Part shown: positions 14,575 through 23,917 of the stretch, piece by piece
Layout of the letters: the number at the start of each line of letters is the position of its first letter
Numbering within the stretch: position 1 is the first letter of the stretch
Assembly: GCA_009772985.1 (NCBI GenBank)
Contig: WOUS01000001.1
Location: forward strand, 248,001 to 312,000
Source of the DNA: Anaerolineaceae bacterium
Lineage (GTDB): Bacteria > Chloroflexota > Anaerolineae > Anaerolineales > Villigracilaceae
DNA length: 64,000 nt
Reading direction: 5' to 3'
Notes under the pieces: generated by a model
Told to the model about the DNA's origin: nothing
What the model saw: the letters and a program-made list of their open reading frames with translations, nothing else
Database searches by the model: none
Made by a program: the position numbers and the translations under genes

Positions 14575-17301
14575 ATGCCGCGCGTCCTGAAATCCCGACT
14601 GAGATGGCTTCCCGCACTGCTCGTGCTGGCAGGGCTGTTCGGCGCGGCGCTGGGCGGAGGCGTTCCCGGCGGGGGGGAGGTGGTGCGTGCCGCGCCGGAG
14701 GGGCAGAGCGCGCTCCCCGGGGTGGTCATCAGCGAGTTTAGGTTTTTGGGGCCGGAGGGGGGGAACGACGAATTCATTGAATTGAACAATCCCACTGGGG
14801 CGGCAGTTGATATAAGTGGTTTAAAAATCATCGGATCCAATAATCTTGGAAGCACAAGTACCCGCGCCACAATAGGCATTGTAATTTTACAGCCCGGACA
14901 AAAATACCTGCTTGTAAATACTGGTGCTAGTGAAAGTTTAAAGGTGCTTAATGATGCGACTTATGCAACCGGTATCACCGATGACGGGGGAATCGCTATA
15001 ACGCTTGCAGACGGATCAACAATTATTGACGCGGTTGGTCTGAGTACAGGTTCTTTCTATAAAGAGGGCTCAATCCTCCCCCCGCTAAGTGGAACAGCAA
15101 ACCAGAGTTATGAAAGAAAAGATGGCGGCTGCACCGACACGGATAATAATTCTGCCGATTTTATTTGGAATCAAACATCCAGTAACCCACAGAACTCATC
15201 CAGTATTTACGTTCCTTGTCTGAGAGTGACTGATGTAACGTCTGAAACAGTAGATGGCACATATACCGAAGGGGCTTCCATCGCGGTGACAGTAAAGTTT
15301 AGTTCGAATGTGAACGTTACGGGAGCTCCGACCCTATTGCTCGAGACCGGGGTGACAGACCGGAATGCAATCTATTCAGGCGGAAGCGAGCCGGACACCC
15401 TGACCTTTAACTATGTTGTCATGGCTGGCGATGCTTCCGGCGACCTGGATTATGTGGCGACAAATTCGCTATCGTTGAACGGCGGGACGATCACGGGCGC
15501 TGTGGGGAATGCGAGTTTGACCCTGCCGAGTCCGGGGGCGGACGGCTCGCTTGGATTCCATAAGGCTATCGTGATAGATAATCAGGCTCCTCCAAGCGTT
15601 ATTTCCTTTACGCGCCAAACCCCGAGTACCACTCCTACTAACGCTGACGCTCTCACTTTCCGCGTTACCTTCAGCGAGCACGTGACTGGCGTGGATACAG
15701 GCGACTTTGTTGCCGCGGGCACAACCGCCCTCCCGACCACCGTGACTCCTGTAAATATCAGTCTTCTGTACAATAGTATGTACGATGTGACAATCTCTGG
15801 CGGCGATCTTCCCCTTCCAACTTTCAACGGCGTTGTTGGATTGGATTTGAGCGGGGCACAAAACATCACCGACGCGGTTTCCGTCCCTCTGCCAGCAGGG
15901 GAACCGGCCATTGACGATGTTTACACTTTAGATAATATTCCCCCAACCGTGGCAATAAATCAAGCCGCCGGTCAAGCAGACCCGGCCAGTGGACCGCCGG
16001 TATATTTCACGATTGTATTTTCTGAACCCATTGATGTCAGTAAATTCACAACGAGTGATATAACTCAGAGTATAGGGGCAACGGCGACCTTTATCACATG
16101 GAGTATTACAGATTCGGGCGATCACCAGCACTTCACCCTGTCTGCCACATCGGTGGCGGGGAATGGCACTTTGACCCCAACGATTGACGCACTTAAAGTG
16201 ACCGATCTGGCGGGCAATAACAACAGTGACAGCACAAGCACGGATAACACAGTTGTTTACAATGATAATGTCGCCCCGATGGTGACCGTAAACCAGGCCG
16301 ACGGTCAACCCGACCCGACAAGCACATTCCCAATCAGGTTCACGGTTGTATTTTCAGAGCCTATCATTGCCAGTATTTTTACACCCTCTGATATTACCCA
16401 GTCTGGAGATGCAGCAGGGATCACGTGGAGCATCACCGATTCGGGCGATCACCAGACCTTTACCCTGTCTGCGATATCAGCGGCGGGGACTGGAACTTTG
16501 AAGCCATTCATTGCCGCAAATCGAGTGACAGACGTAATAGGCATTAACAACTTAGCAAGTACAAGTGCGGGCGATGATGAGGTTACATACGTTCCGGTGC
16601 CTACAGCCACCCGTACGCCCACTCGTACACCCACCCGCACGCCTACCCGCACGCCCACGCGCACGCCCACCCCCACACGCACCTCCTCGCGCACCCCCAC
16701 GCCGCTGCCCGGCGTGCCGGTCATCAACGAATTCCTGCCGCACCCGCGCACCGACTGGAACGCCGACGGCGCGGCCAATTATGGCGACGAATACATCGAG
16801 ATCATCAACGTCGGCGTCCTGCCGGCCAACCTGAAGAACTGGGTGTTGGAGGACACCGGCGGAGGCGACACCTACACTTTGCCCGAAACCATCCTCCAGC
16901 CGCGCGGCATCCTCGTCCTCTACGCCTCCCAGACCGGCATCTCGCTCAGCGACGGCGGCGACGGCGTGCGCCTCCTGCGCCCGAACGGGACGATCGCCGA
17001 CGCCGTGGACTATCCCGTGGTCGAATCCGCCGACCGCACCTGGTGCCGCCTGCCCGACGGGAACGGGGCCTGGACCTTCGGCTGCTGGCCCACGCCGGGC
17101 CGTCCCAACGCCCGCACCGGCGCCGGCGAGCCGACCCCGGTCAGCCAGCCGTCCGCCTGCCCGCTGGCCGACACGGTTCCCGCCGCCATCCTCTCGGCTG
17201 AATGCGGTTCGCCCGGCGATTCCATCTTCGGGGCCGGGTGGTGGCGGGACGGGGAATTCTGGCTGGGAAGCCGCTGGAAGTGGGACGTGTTTATCGAGTA
17301 A
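14575..17301 (+). CDS. Secreted lamin-tail-domain surface protein with Ig-like repeats
   Basis: 908 residues from the ATG at 14575 (GGAAGG 9 bp upstream); a GTG at 14557 is possible. Signal peptide about 1-35. A first lamin-tail domain follows (VVISEFRFLGPEGGNDEFIEL, about 50-165). Then come Ig-like units of the bacterial type, seen as repeated VTVNQA-GQxDP and FTVVFSEPI segments. A Thr-Pro-Arg linker (PTRTPTR repeats, 16606-16695) leads to a second lamin-tail domain (VPVINEFLPHPRTDW). Ends in WKWDVFIE. Probably extracellular structural or adhesive; no enzyme motif. The middle (about 14760-16560) is AT-richer than both ends. No sorting signal or partner secretion gene is seen nearby. Confidence 0.8.
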   Translation: MPRVLKSRLRWLPALLVLAGLFGAALGGGVPGGGEVVRAAPEGQSALPGVVISEFRFLGPEGGNDEFIELNNPTGAAVDISGLKIIGSNNLGSTSTRATIGIVILQPGQKYLLVNTGASESLKVLNDATYATGITDDGGIAITLADGSTIIDAVGLSTGSFYKEGSILPPLSGTANQSYERKDGGCTDTDNNSADFIWNQTSSNPQNSSSIYVPCLRVTDVTSETVDGTYTEGASIAVTVKFSSNVNVTGAPTLLLETGVTDRNAIYSGGSEPDTLTFNYVVMAGDASGDLDYVATNSLSLNGGTITGAVGNASLTLPSPGADGSLGFHKAIVIDNQAPPSVISFTRQTPSTTPTNADALTFRVTFSEHVTGVDTGDFVAAGTTALPTTVTPVNISLLYNSMYDVTISGGDLPLPTFNGVVGLDLSGAQNITDAVSVPLPAGEPAIDDVYTLDNIPPTVAINQAAGQADPASGPPVYFTIVFSEPIDVSKFTTSDITQSIGATATFITWSITDSGDHQHFTLSATSVAGNGTLTPTIDALKVTDLAGNNNSDSTSTDNTVVYNDNVAPMVTVNQADGQPDPTSTFPIRFTVVFSEPIIASIFTPSDITQSGDAAGITWSITDSGDHQTFTLSAISAAGTGTLKPFIAANRVTDVIGINNLASTSAGDDEVTYVPVPTATRTPTRTPTRTPTRTPTRTPTPTRTSSRTPTPLPGVPVINEFLPHPRTDWNADGAANYGDEYIEIINVGVLPANLKNWVLEDTGGGDTYTLPETILQPRGILVLYASQTGISLSDGGDGVRLLRPNGTIADAVDYPVVESADRTWCRLPDGNGAWTFGCWPTPGRPNARTGAGEPTPVSQPSACPLADTVPAAILSAECGSPGDSIFGAGWWRDGEFWLGSRWKWDVFIE
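16606..16695 (+). repeat. Tandem repeat encoding the PTRTPT linker
   Basis: Degenerate 12-nt units (CCCACTCGTACA, CCCACCCGCACG and variants) inside the lamin-tail protein gene. Coding repeat, not a CRISPR. Confidence 0.85.
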
Positions 17302-17338
17302 AAAAGAGACGGTCACTTCCGAAGTGACCGTCTCTTTT
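17302..17338. terminator. Bidirectional terminator
   Basis: Perfect 18-bp arms (17302-17319, 17321-17338) with A and T runs at the outer ends. It lies between two convergent genes and can serve both. Confidence 0.9.
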
Positions 17339-17341
17339 ATA

Positions 17342-18007
17342 TTAATCGCACGCCGCCCGCGCCACTTCCTCCGGGTCGAAGACCACTTCCTCCTGCCCGG
17401 TCAATTTCTCCTGCACCTTGCGGGCGATCAGGTCCAGGTGTCCGGGATGGGCCACGTAATCCATGTCGTCGGAGGGGACGGTCAGCACGGGGCAAAGCGA
17501 GAAGGACGCGATCCACGATTCGTACAGGTTGTTCAGGCTGGAGAGATAATCGGCCGGGATGCTGCGCTCGTAGTCGCGGCCGCGCTTGCCGATGCGCGTT
17601 GCCAGCGTTGGGACAGAGGCGCGCAGGTAAATGACCAGGTCCGGGGGAGGCAGGAACTCGGTCAAGGTTTGGTAGAGTTCGCGGTAGGTCTGGTAGTCGC
17701 GCGGCCTTATATGCCCCTGCAGGAACAGGTTGTGGGCGAAGATCTCGGCGTCCTCGTAGACCGAGCGATCCTGGATGGCCGAGGTCGGGAAGAGCGCCAG
17801 TTGATGGTGGGCGCGCAGGCGGTGGGTCAGGAAGAAGATCTGCGAGTGAAAGGCCCACGTCTGCATGTCGCGGTAGAAATCCTCCAGATAGGGATTCTCG
17901 GCCACCGGCTCGAAGAACGGCGTCCATCCCATGTGTTCGCACAACATCTCCACCAGCGTGGACTTTCCCACGCCGATGTTCCCGGCAACCGCGACAAATT
18001 TCTTCAT
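17342..18007 (-). CDS. Deoxynucleoside kinase (second paralogue)
   Basis: 221 residues. P-loop GNIGVGKS (9-16), substrate motif EPVAENPYLEDFY, lid GKRGRDYERSIPADY. Same family as the kinase at 11794-12399 but clearly divergent; many bacteria carry one deoxyadenosine/deoxycytidine and one deoxyguanosine kinase, so the pair may split the purine and pyrimidine roles (inference). It has a C-terminal extension (about 25 residues) beyond its paralogue. The stop is 3 bp from the shared terminator. Confidence 0.9.
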   Translation of the reverse strand: MKKFVAVAGNIGVGKSTLVEMLCEHMGWTPFFEPVAENPYLEDFYRDMQTWAFHSQIFFLTHRLRAHHQLALFPTSAIQDRSVYEDAEIFAHNLFLQGHIRPRDYQTYRELYQTLTEFLPPPDLVIYLRASVPTLATRIGKRGRDYERSIPADYLSSLNNLYESWIASFSLCPVLTVPSDDMDYVAHPGHLDLIARKVQEKLTGQEEVVFDPEEVARAACD

Positions 18008-18037
18008 AAGGAAGCCCCTTTGGGGAATCTCCTCAGC

Positions 18038-18706
18038 CTACCGGTTCCCAGCCAGGATCTGGTCAATGATGCTCTTGAAAGATTCGTACGGCAGGGCGCC
18101 TTCCACTTTGAAACCGTTGATGTAAAAGGTGGGGGTGGACTGCACACCGAGGTTGCTGCCGTCCAGCAGGTCGGCCTGTACTTCATCCGCATACTTCCTG
18201 CTGTCAATGCAGGATGTGAAGGTGGTGGTATTCAGGCCGAGGGTCGAAGCGATGCTCAAGAATCCGTCCCGGCTGAAAGCGTAATTCCCGCTGAAAAGGG
18301 CGTTGTGAAATTCCCAGTATTTGTCCTGGTCGTCGGCGCACTCGGCGGCCTCGGCTGCGGCTACGCTGTTGTTTCCCAATATGGGTAAATCGCGGTAAAC
18401 GAAGCGGATCTGGCCGGGATAATCGGCCATCAGTCGCGTGAAGACCTGCTCGTACCACATCCTGCAGTACCCGCACTGGTAATCGCTGAACTCGACGATG
18501 GTGACCGGGGCGTCTTCCGGACCGAGAGCCGGGTCGTCCCCGACCGGGTTGAACGTATTCTGCCCGGAATTGTTCGCCGCGCCCGATCCCTGTCCCCATA
18601 ACAAATAGCCGCCGCCGATGCCGAGCAGGAAGGCGAGCGGCAGGAACAGGATGGCGATGGAGGAGAGATCGAATTTGGTTTTGGACTTGGCGGGGGATTT
18701 TGGCAT
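18038..18706 (-). CDS. Membrane-anchored DsbA/BdbD-like thiol oxidoreductase
   Basis: 222 residues. One N-terminal membrane helix (15-38) with a positively charged head, then a thioredoxin-fold DsbA domain: APVTIVEFSDYQCGYC with active site CGYC (78-81) and the cis-proline loop STPTFYING. Two more cysteines (AAECADD, TSCIDS) lie in the helical insert. It probably makes or reshuffles disulfides in exported proteins. 30 bp upstream of the kinase gene, same strand. Confidence 0.88.
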   Translation of the reverse strand: MPKSPAKSKTKFDLSSIAILFLPLAFLLGIGGGYLLWGQGSGAANNSGQNTFNPVGDDPALGPEDAPVTIVEFSDYQCGYCRMWYEQVFTRLMADYPGQIRFVYRDLPILGNNSVAAAEAAECADDQDKYWEFHNALFSGNYAFSRDGFLSIASTLGLNTTTFTSCIDSRKYADEVQADLLDGSNLGVQSTPTFYINGFKVEGALPYESFKSIIDQILAGNR

Positions 18707-18726
18707 GGCGGCATTATATCATGCGC

Positions 18727-19548
18727 TCACTTGCGGACGACGAGCATGGGGTATGCCCCGCTTTTCCCAAAGAAGCGCGGGTACTTTTCCTCCAGCCGGA
18801 ACAGCCAGGCCAGGAACGCCTTCCCCGGCTTGCCGTGGATGTAAACCTTCAGGAACGGCACGCTGACGCTGCGCCAGACGACGATCTCGAAATCCATGCG
18901 CGGCGCGAGGGTCTTCACCAGCCAGCGGTACGGGTGGGCGTGGAAGTAGAGCCGCGGCGCGCGGGACCCGGGCCGGCCGCGCCGGAGCAGACCCCGGATG
19001 CCGGTCCAGACGGCGGCGGCCAGCCGGTACGGGAACAGCGTCACCGCCGTCAGCGGGTCGCGCCCGCCCGCGCTGTAGACGACCGCCGCGCTCCCGCCCT
19101 CCTTCAGCGTACGGTGGAGTTCGCCGAAGGCCTGCGCCTGCTCCTCCGCCGGGACGTGGTAGACCGTGTGCAGCGAGACGATGCCGTCCAGCGCGTCGCT
19201 CGCGAAGGGCAGGCGGGTGATGTCGCACTGCACGTACAGCCCCTGTTCGCCGAGGACGGCGCGGGCTTGCGTGAGGGCGTTGTGGGCGATGTCGGCGCAC
19301 AGGCGGTACTGGTAGTTTTGCGAATAGGTCAGGTACTCCGGGTACTGCACCGGCCCGGAGGCGGCGTCCAGCAGGAATTTGCCAGAGGGCGGGATGCAGC
19401 GGTTCACCCGCAGGTGGCAGCGGGTGCGGTACTCCTGCGAGACCGGGCGCAGGTCCTCGGCGCGTGCCGAGTCCACGAAAACGCCGGGGCGCGCCCGGTT
19501 CCAGCCGACCTGTTCGTAAAACGCCTTGACCTGGGATTTGGAATCCAA
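18727..19548 (-). CDS. Class I SAM-dependent methyltransferase
   Basis: 273 residues, TTG start. Motif I is a variant LLDAASGPV rather than the usual GxGxG; a D in VQCDITRLPF (motif II/III area) and DGIVSLHTVYHV follow, as in UbiE/COQ5-type enzymes. Substrate unknown. The ribosome binding site AAGGAG is formed by the last codons of ywbE, 5 bp away, so the two are translationally coupled. Confidence 0.75.
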   Translation of the reverse strand: MDSKSQVKAFYEQVGWNRARPGVFVDSARAEDLRPVSQEYRTRCHLRVNRCIPPSGKFLLDAASGPVQYPEYLTYSQNYQYRLCADIAHNALTQARAVLGEQGLYVQCDITRLPFASDALDGIVSLHTVYHVPAEEQAQAFGELHRTLKEGGSAAVVYSAGGRDPLTAVTLFPYRLAAAVWTGIRGLLRRGRPGSRAPRLYFHAHPYRWLVKTLAPRMDFEIVVWRSVSVPFLKVYIHGKPGKAFLAWLFRLEEKYPRFFGKSGAYPMLVVRK

Positions 19549-19552
19549 TGCG

Positions 19553-19753
19553 CTACTCCTTGGTCACGATTTCCTTCACCCGCCCCACCTGTCCGCTCAC
19601 CAGGCGCACCTTGATGCCGTGCGGGTGGGTCGGCGAGTTGGTCAGGATGTCGCGGACGATGCCCTCGGTCAGTTTGCCGGCGGCCTGGTCCTGTTTCAGC
19701 ACGATGCGGACGAGCAGTCCGGGCTTGATGTGGGCGCGATTTGTACCGTTCAT
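19553..19753 (-). CDS. ywbE: YwbE-family protein (DUF2196)
   Basis: 66 residues matching the short YwbE family: IKPGLLVRIVLKQDQAAGKL, then TEGIVRDILTNSPTHPHGIKVRL. It is a small beta-barrel-like, RNA-binding-looking fold of unknown role. Its end carries the ribosome binding site of the methyltransferase gene. Confidence 0.85.
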   Translation of the reverse strand: MNGTNRAHIKPGLLVRIVLKQDQAAGKLTEGIVRDILTNSPTHPHGIKVRLVSGQVGRVKEIVTKE

Positions 19754-19775
19754 GTTTCCAACTCCATCTTCTTCT

Positions 19776-19802
19776 GGTGACGATGCAGAGCATCGTCACC
19801 CC
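19776..19802. repeat. Short palindrome upstream of ywbE
   Basis: GGTGACGATG and CATCGTCACC arms around a short loop, in the 119-bp gap between ywbE and the AlkD-like gene. Confidence 0.6.
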
Positions 19803-19872
19803 TGCTTGAACCCTCTGCGTTACTCGATCTCCAGGACACCAGCCAACCCGCCGGTCAATTCTGGAGAAGCAC

Positions 19873-20625
19873 TCATGTTTTTTCCCTTACCTCCCGTCCG
19901 GGGTTTTTCAAGCCGGTCCGCAATTTGTTTCCAACCTCGTATTTTACACGCGCCGCCAGAACTTGCTCGTGTTCTTCGAGAAATCCGCGCACGGCAGACG
20001 AATCGTGAACGACCAGTTCGCGCAGCGCCCACGACAACGCTTTCACTACCAAATCCTCGTGGTCGGCGGCCAGCACGCGGCAGACGGCCAGCGTGCGCGG
20101 GACATCGCCCGGCCCACCCTGCGAGCGCACGTTCCACGCCACCGTACTGACCAGCGCGGCGCGCCGCCACCAGAGATCGTCCGAGCGCGCCCATTTATGG
20201 ATCAACTCGTCGCAGACCTGTCCATGCAGCCAGGCGGGGCCGGAGAGGATACGGGCGAAAGAATCCACTGTCCACCAACTGTTGATGCCCAGCCCGAACT
20301 CTTCGATATCTGCCTCCCCCAGGCTTTGGAAGGCGGCCTTGTGCGCGGCGATCATTTCATAGGCCACCCAGCGATGGCGGAGGTTCTTGAAGAGTTCGCG
20401 GGCAACAGCGAGGACAGATTCCGGCGCGGCCTTTTTGAGCATCTGCGAGTACTTGCGGCGAACGGAGCGGGCGTTTGGCGTATTCTGGGCAGGCAGGGTG
20501 CGCAGTTCGGCGTCCACGGTTGCAGCGAGGGCTTTGGCATCCAATATGGCACCGTTCACGTTCACATTTCTTCTTGGCGTTGGACTCCCGTCCCACCGGG
20601 ATTTTGACCGCAAATCTACCATCAT
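19873..20625 (-). CDS. AlkD-like DNA alkylation repair protein
   Basis: 250 residues, almost wholly alpha-helical HEAT-like repeats. Family-typical pieces include HRWVAYEMIAAH, INSWWTVDSF and WARSDDLWWRRAALVSTVAW (the W-rRxA pattern that places the damaged base), and LVVKALSWALRELVVHD. AlkD-type enzymes excise N3/N7-alkylpurines. The ATG overlaps the stop of the upstream DUF2721 gene. The first 20 residues look non-family, so a later start is possible. Confidence 0.75.
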   Translation of the reverse strand: MMVDLRSKSRWDGSPTPRRNVNVNGAILDAKALAATVDAELRTLPAQNTPNARSVRRKYSQMLKKAAPESVLAVARELFKNLRHRWVAYEMIAAHKAAFQSLGEADIEEFGLGINSWWTVDSFARILSGPAWLHGQVCDELIHKWARSDDLWWRRAALVSTVAWNVRSQGGPGDVPRTLAVCRVLAADHEDLVVKALSWALRELVVHDSSAVRGFLEEHEQVLAARVKYEVGNKLRTGLKNPGREVREKT

Positions 20626-21077
20626 TTCTCCTCCGGCCAGGCGCCGATGTCCAGTTTGAAGGCGATCAGCGACTGGTTGAGTTCCTGGATGAAATAAGCC
20701 AGCGAAACGATCAGCGAAGCCATCGCGCCGACGAACAGCGCGCCGATCAGGTAGGCGCTTTCGACGCGGAAGGCGGCGGTCAGGAACAGCACGATGACCA
20801 GCACCGCCGCGAACAGGACGCTGAAGACTGCCAGCGTGATGCCGCGCTGCAACAGCCGCGCCCGCCGCGAGAGGCTCTCCACCTGGGCGTGGATCTGCTC
20901 CTTGCCGCCCTCCGGGACCTTCGGCAGTTCGCGCACCAGGCTGCGTCCGCGGTCAATGATGCGGCTCAAGCGGTTGGTCATGCTCAAAATGAGCAGCCCC
21001 ACGCCGGAAACCAGCACCATCGGGCCGATGGCGACCTGGAGGACGGGGATGAGTTCACTGACGGTGATGCCTGTCAT
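20622..21077 (-). CDS. DUF2721 membrane protein
   Basis: 151 residues. Membrane helices near 12-32, 77-100 and 105-130; the central soluble part has the DUF2721 hallmark SMTNRLSRIIDRGRSL and the segment LSRRARLLQRGI. Function unknown. Its stop overlaps the start of the AlkD-like gene (ATGA). Confidence 0.85.
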   Translation of the reverse strand: MTGITVSELIPVLQVAIGPMVLVSGVGLLILSMTNRLSRIIDRGRSLVRELPKVPEGGKEQIHAQVESLSRRARLLQRGITLAVFSVLFAAVLVIVLFLTAAFRVESAYLIGALFVGAMASLIVSLAYFIQELNQSLIAFKLDIGAWPEEK

Positions 21078-21078
21078 T

Positions 21079-22497
21079 CTATTCCACCAACCCTTCCGCG
21101 AACTTCAACACCGCCTGCACGTCCTCGAAATTGCTGACCATCCCGACAGAAATCCTCACCGCGCCGGAGGCCTTGTCGTCAATGCAGGTGCGGAAGTCAT
21201 CGTAGGTCAGGCGCTGGATGTGGCTCTGCTGGGAGAAGCAGGCGGCCAGTTCCATCTGCGAGATCTGCAGGGCGATCTCGCCCGCGCCCGGGTTGCAGAA
21301 ACAGCCCGTCCGCAGGGAGATGCCGCGCTCGCTGGCGGCCTGCTCGACGAGGCGGATGTCAATCGGATGGTCCTCTTTATCGAAGAAGTTGAGCGTCACC
21401 GCGCCGCCGCGTTTTTCGGTGGTCAGCGGCCCGTAGACGCGCGCCAGCGGGACCCCGCTGCTGTGCCGCAGCGCCGACAGTCCCTCCAGCAGCCAGCCGG
21501 TGAGACAGCGCACGCGCTCGTGGATGAGGTCCAGGCCGACCGCTTCGAGGTGCTTGAGTCCGATCTCGATGGCCGGGATGTTGAGATAATCCAGCGTGCC
21601 GTCCTCGAAACCGGCCGGCCCCTCGGCCAGGTAATACTTGCCGCCCTGCACCGAGGCGACGGTGATCGTCCCGCCCGCGAACCAGGGCCGGTGCAGTTTG
21701 CCCAGCACGGATTTGCGCGCGATCAGCGCTCCGATGCCGGTCGGGTAGCCGAACATCTTGTAGAACGAGAGCGGGACGAAATCGGGCTTCCATTTCGAGA
21801 GGTCGAGCGGATTGGTGGGGGCGAAGGCGGCCGCGTCGAGCAGCACGTCCCAGCCTTTGGCGTGCGCCTGCTCGATCCATTCGAGCGGGTGCAGGACCGA
21901 GGAGAAGTTGGACTGGGCCGGGTAGGCGAACAGGTTCCCCGCGCCTCCGCTCGGGGCAGGCGCGCAGCCGGCAAGGCCGAGGTCCAGGTAGCCTGCCAGC
22001 ATTTTCTCGTCCACGCGCAGGTCGGGCAGCATCAGCGGGACGTAGGTCACGTCCGCGCCTTTGGCGTGGGCGAACTCGCGGATGCCGTTGACCGAGTTGT
22101 GGTTGTCGAAGGTCAGCAGGTAGTGGCAGCCCCTGCCGAAGGGATAGGCTTCGCCGACCAGTTTGAGCGCGCCGCTGGCGTTCTGCGTGAAGACCACGAT
22201 GTACTCGTCCGGCGGGGCGTGGAAGAAATCCAGCACGGCGCGGCGCGCCGATTCGATCAGTTGGGTGGCGGCCAGCGAGGTCGGGTTCGAGGAGTGCGGG
22301 TTGCCGAAGACGCTGCCCAGCAGCAGGTCCAGGTGGCGGCGCACCTGCGAGTCGGCGTACAGGCCGCCGCCGGTGTAGTCGAGATACACCTGGCCGAGGC
22401 GGTCGAGGCGGCCGTACTCGCGCTCGCGCAGGTCGTCGAGGTTGTGAGTTTTATCGTAGGCGGGATATTTGCTGACGAAGTCGGGGTAGGATGGCAT
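21079..22497 (-). CDS. Class V aminotransferase, cysteine-desulfurase / Moco-sulfurase-like
   Basis: 472 residues. PLP enzyme: DNHNSVNGIREFA, an aspartate in DVLLDAAAFAPTNPLDLS and the Schiff-base lysine in SFYKMFGYPTG. Near the C-terminus RTGCFCNPGA holds the conserved cysteine of the molybdenum-cofactor-sulfurase N-domain and related desulfurases. It probably mobilises sulfur from cysteine or a related substrate; no MOSC domain is attached. It is followed 2 bp later by the DUF2721 gene. Confidence 0.82.
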   Translation of the reverse strand: MPSYPDFVSKYPAYDKTHNLDDLREREYGRLDRLGQVYLDYTGGGLYADSQVRRHLDLLLGSVFGNPHSSNPTSLAATQLIESARRAVLDFFHAPPDEYIVVFTQNASGALKLVGEAYPFGRGCHYLLTFDNHNSVNGIREFAHAKGADVTYVPLMLPDLRVDEKMLAGYLDLGLAGCAPAPSGGAGNLFAYPAQSNFSSVLHPLEWIEQAHAKGWDVLLDAAAFAPTNPLDLSKWKPDFVPLSFYKMFGYPTGIGALIARKSVLGKLHRPWFAGGTITVASVQGGKYYLAEGPAGFEDGTLDYLNIPAIEIGLKHLEAVGLDLIHERVRCLTGWLLEGLSALRHSSGVPLARVYGPLTTEKRGGAVTLNFFDKEDHPIDIRLVEQAASERGISLRTGCFCNPGAGEIALQISQMELAACFSQQSHIQRLTYDDFRTCIDDKASGAVRISVGMVSNFEDVQAVLKFAEGLVE

Positions 22498-22508
22498 GGG
22501 CTAATTTA

Positions 22509-22580
22509 ACCACAGATAGCGATGGATGAACATACATCCGCAGATTACGCAGATTTTATACCCGAAGGGTATTTCGTAGA
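22509..22580. repeat. ACCACAGATAGCG words and ATACCCGAAGGGTAT palindrome
   Basis: Short word repeat beside a 15-nt palindrome ATACCCGAAGGGTAT (about 22558-22572). Variants of the palindrome recur at about 26050 and 28224. Confidence 0.5.
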
Positions 22581-22624
22581 TTGGAGAAAAGGTTTTGGAC
22601 CTGGTATGAAAAGGGCGAAATTTC

Positions 22625-22748
22625 GTGTCGCTGCGAGGCGGGGGTTGCCTGCCCCGATGGTCTTCCGGGGTCCGCCGAAGCAGTCTCCCTCAATATATCC
22701 GGGGGATTGCTTCGGGCTGGAAAGAGCCTCCAGCCCTCGCAATGACAC
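22625..22748. repeat. REP-like element with GTGTCGCTGCGAGG ends
   Basis: Second copy of the element at 11526-11696; the left end is GTGTCGCTGCGAGG and the right end CCCTCGCAATGACAC. It fills most of the gap between the aminotransferase and acetyltransferase genes. Confidence 0.8.
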
Positions 22749-22749
22749 T

Positions 22750-23886
22750 TTATCCCACTTCCTTCTGGTAGAACCGGTAGCGCTTGTAAATCTTCGCGCC
22801 CATGCGGTGCGCCAGCGGCCAGGTGTCCACGTTGTCCTCGCCGGTCAGCGAAAGGTCGGCCCACTGGTAGCCTTTGGCCGAGGCGCGGCGCGCCATCTCG
22901 GCGAAGAGCAGCACGCCCACGCCCGTGTCCCAGTATTCGGGCGGGACGACGATGCTCTTGATGGCGATGCTCTTCGGCTGGTAACGCGAGTAGCGCAGGG
23001 CGCGCAGGTAGTCCCACGGATGGCGCAGTCCGTTGAGATGGATGAGCGCCTCGTTCAGGTTGGGTACGGCGGGGAACCACCCGGCGGGCTGGCCGTCCAC
23101 CTCGGCGAACAGGACGAGTTCCGGGTCCACGATCTCGACCATCGGCAGCACTATGGACTCGATGGCGGCGCGCGTGTACGGGACGTGTTCGGGCATGTGC
23201 GCCAGGCCGCGGTTCTGCAAGTTGACGACGATATCAATCTCGCTGTTGATGTTCGACAGGTCAGCGCCCCGGACCGTGATGCCGGGTTTGCGCTTCTGGA
23301 TCTGTTCCGCCAGCCGGAGCAGGCGCCGGACCTCGGGCGTGTCCACGTTCACGTCAATGGCGTACGCCACCCCGTCGCCCCCGGACTTGACGAATCCGTA
23401 GCGCTCGAAAAAGGTTTGGTAATAGGGAGGGTTGTGCCCGCAGTAGACCGCGGGCGGACGGTCGCGGCCCTCGATGAGGATGCCGCGCGATTCCTCGCGG
23501 TCCAGGTTGAAGGTCCCGCGCAGGAGCGGGAGATGATACTCCTGCGCCCACGCGGCTGCCCGGTCGAAGAGCGCTTCGGCGGCGGCGTAATCGTCCACGC
23601 ACTCGAAGAATCCGATGAGACATTCCCCGCTGCCCCGGCTTTTCGTGGCGGACTGGTCCTCGCCGCAGGAAATGGTCCCGGCGGGCCGGCCGTCCTTCCA
23701 GGCGATGAACAGGTCGGCGTAGCCATCCTCGAAGAACTTGCCGCGGCGCGGGTCAATCATCTTTGCCCGCTCGGAGAGCAGCGGCGGGACCCAGAGCGGG
23801 TCGCCCCGGTAGATGCGCCACGGGAAGGTCAGGAAGAGCCGCCGCTCGCGGGCGGTGCGGACGGGGGTGATTTTGATTGCGCTCAT
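22750..23886 (-). CDS. GNAT-family N-acetyltransferase-like protein
   Basis: 378 residues. The N-terminal part (RIYRGDPLWVPPLLSE) is typical of a large GNAT subfamily with two acetyltransferase folds; the C-terminal half includes WDTGVGVLLFAEMARRASAKGY, the acetyl-CoA-binding region, and LADLSLTGEDN-like sequence. Substrate unknown. Monocistronic on the minus strand; the REP-like element lies immediately after its stop. Confidence 0.75.
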   Translation of the reverse strand: MSAIKITPVRTARERRLFLTFPWRIYRGDPLWVPPLLSERAKMIDPRRGKFFEDGYADLFIAWKDGRPAGTISCGEDQSATKSRGSGECLIGFFECVDDYAAAEALFDRAAAWAQEYHLPLLRGTFNLDREESRGILIEGRDRPPAVYCGHNPPYYQTFFERYGFVKSGGDGVAYAIDVNVDTPEVRRLLRLAEQIQKRKPGITVRGADLSNINSEIDIVVNLQNRGLAHMPEHVPYTRAAIESIVLPMVEIVDPELVLFAEVDGQPAGWFPAVPNLNEALIHLNGLRHPWDYLRALRYSRYQPKSIAIKSIVVPPEYWDTGVGVLLFAEMARRASAKGYQWADLSLTGEDNVDTWPLAHRMGAKIYKRYRFYQKEVG

Positions 23887-23917
23887 GGGGAAATCGCCTC
23901 GGTAATTTGTAACACCA

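Noticed and set aside
16606-16695. Regular short repeats that could suggest a CRISPR array
   Set aside because: The 12-nt units have no spacers and code for a Pro-Thr-Arg linker in the lamin-tail protein.
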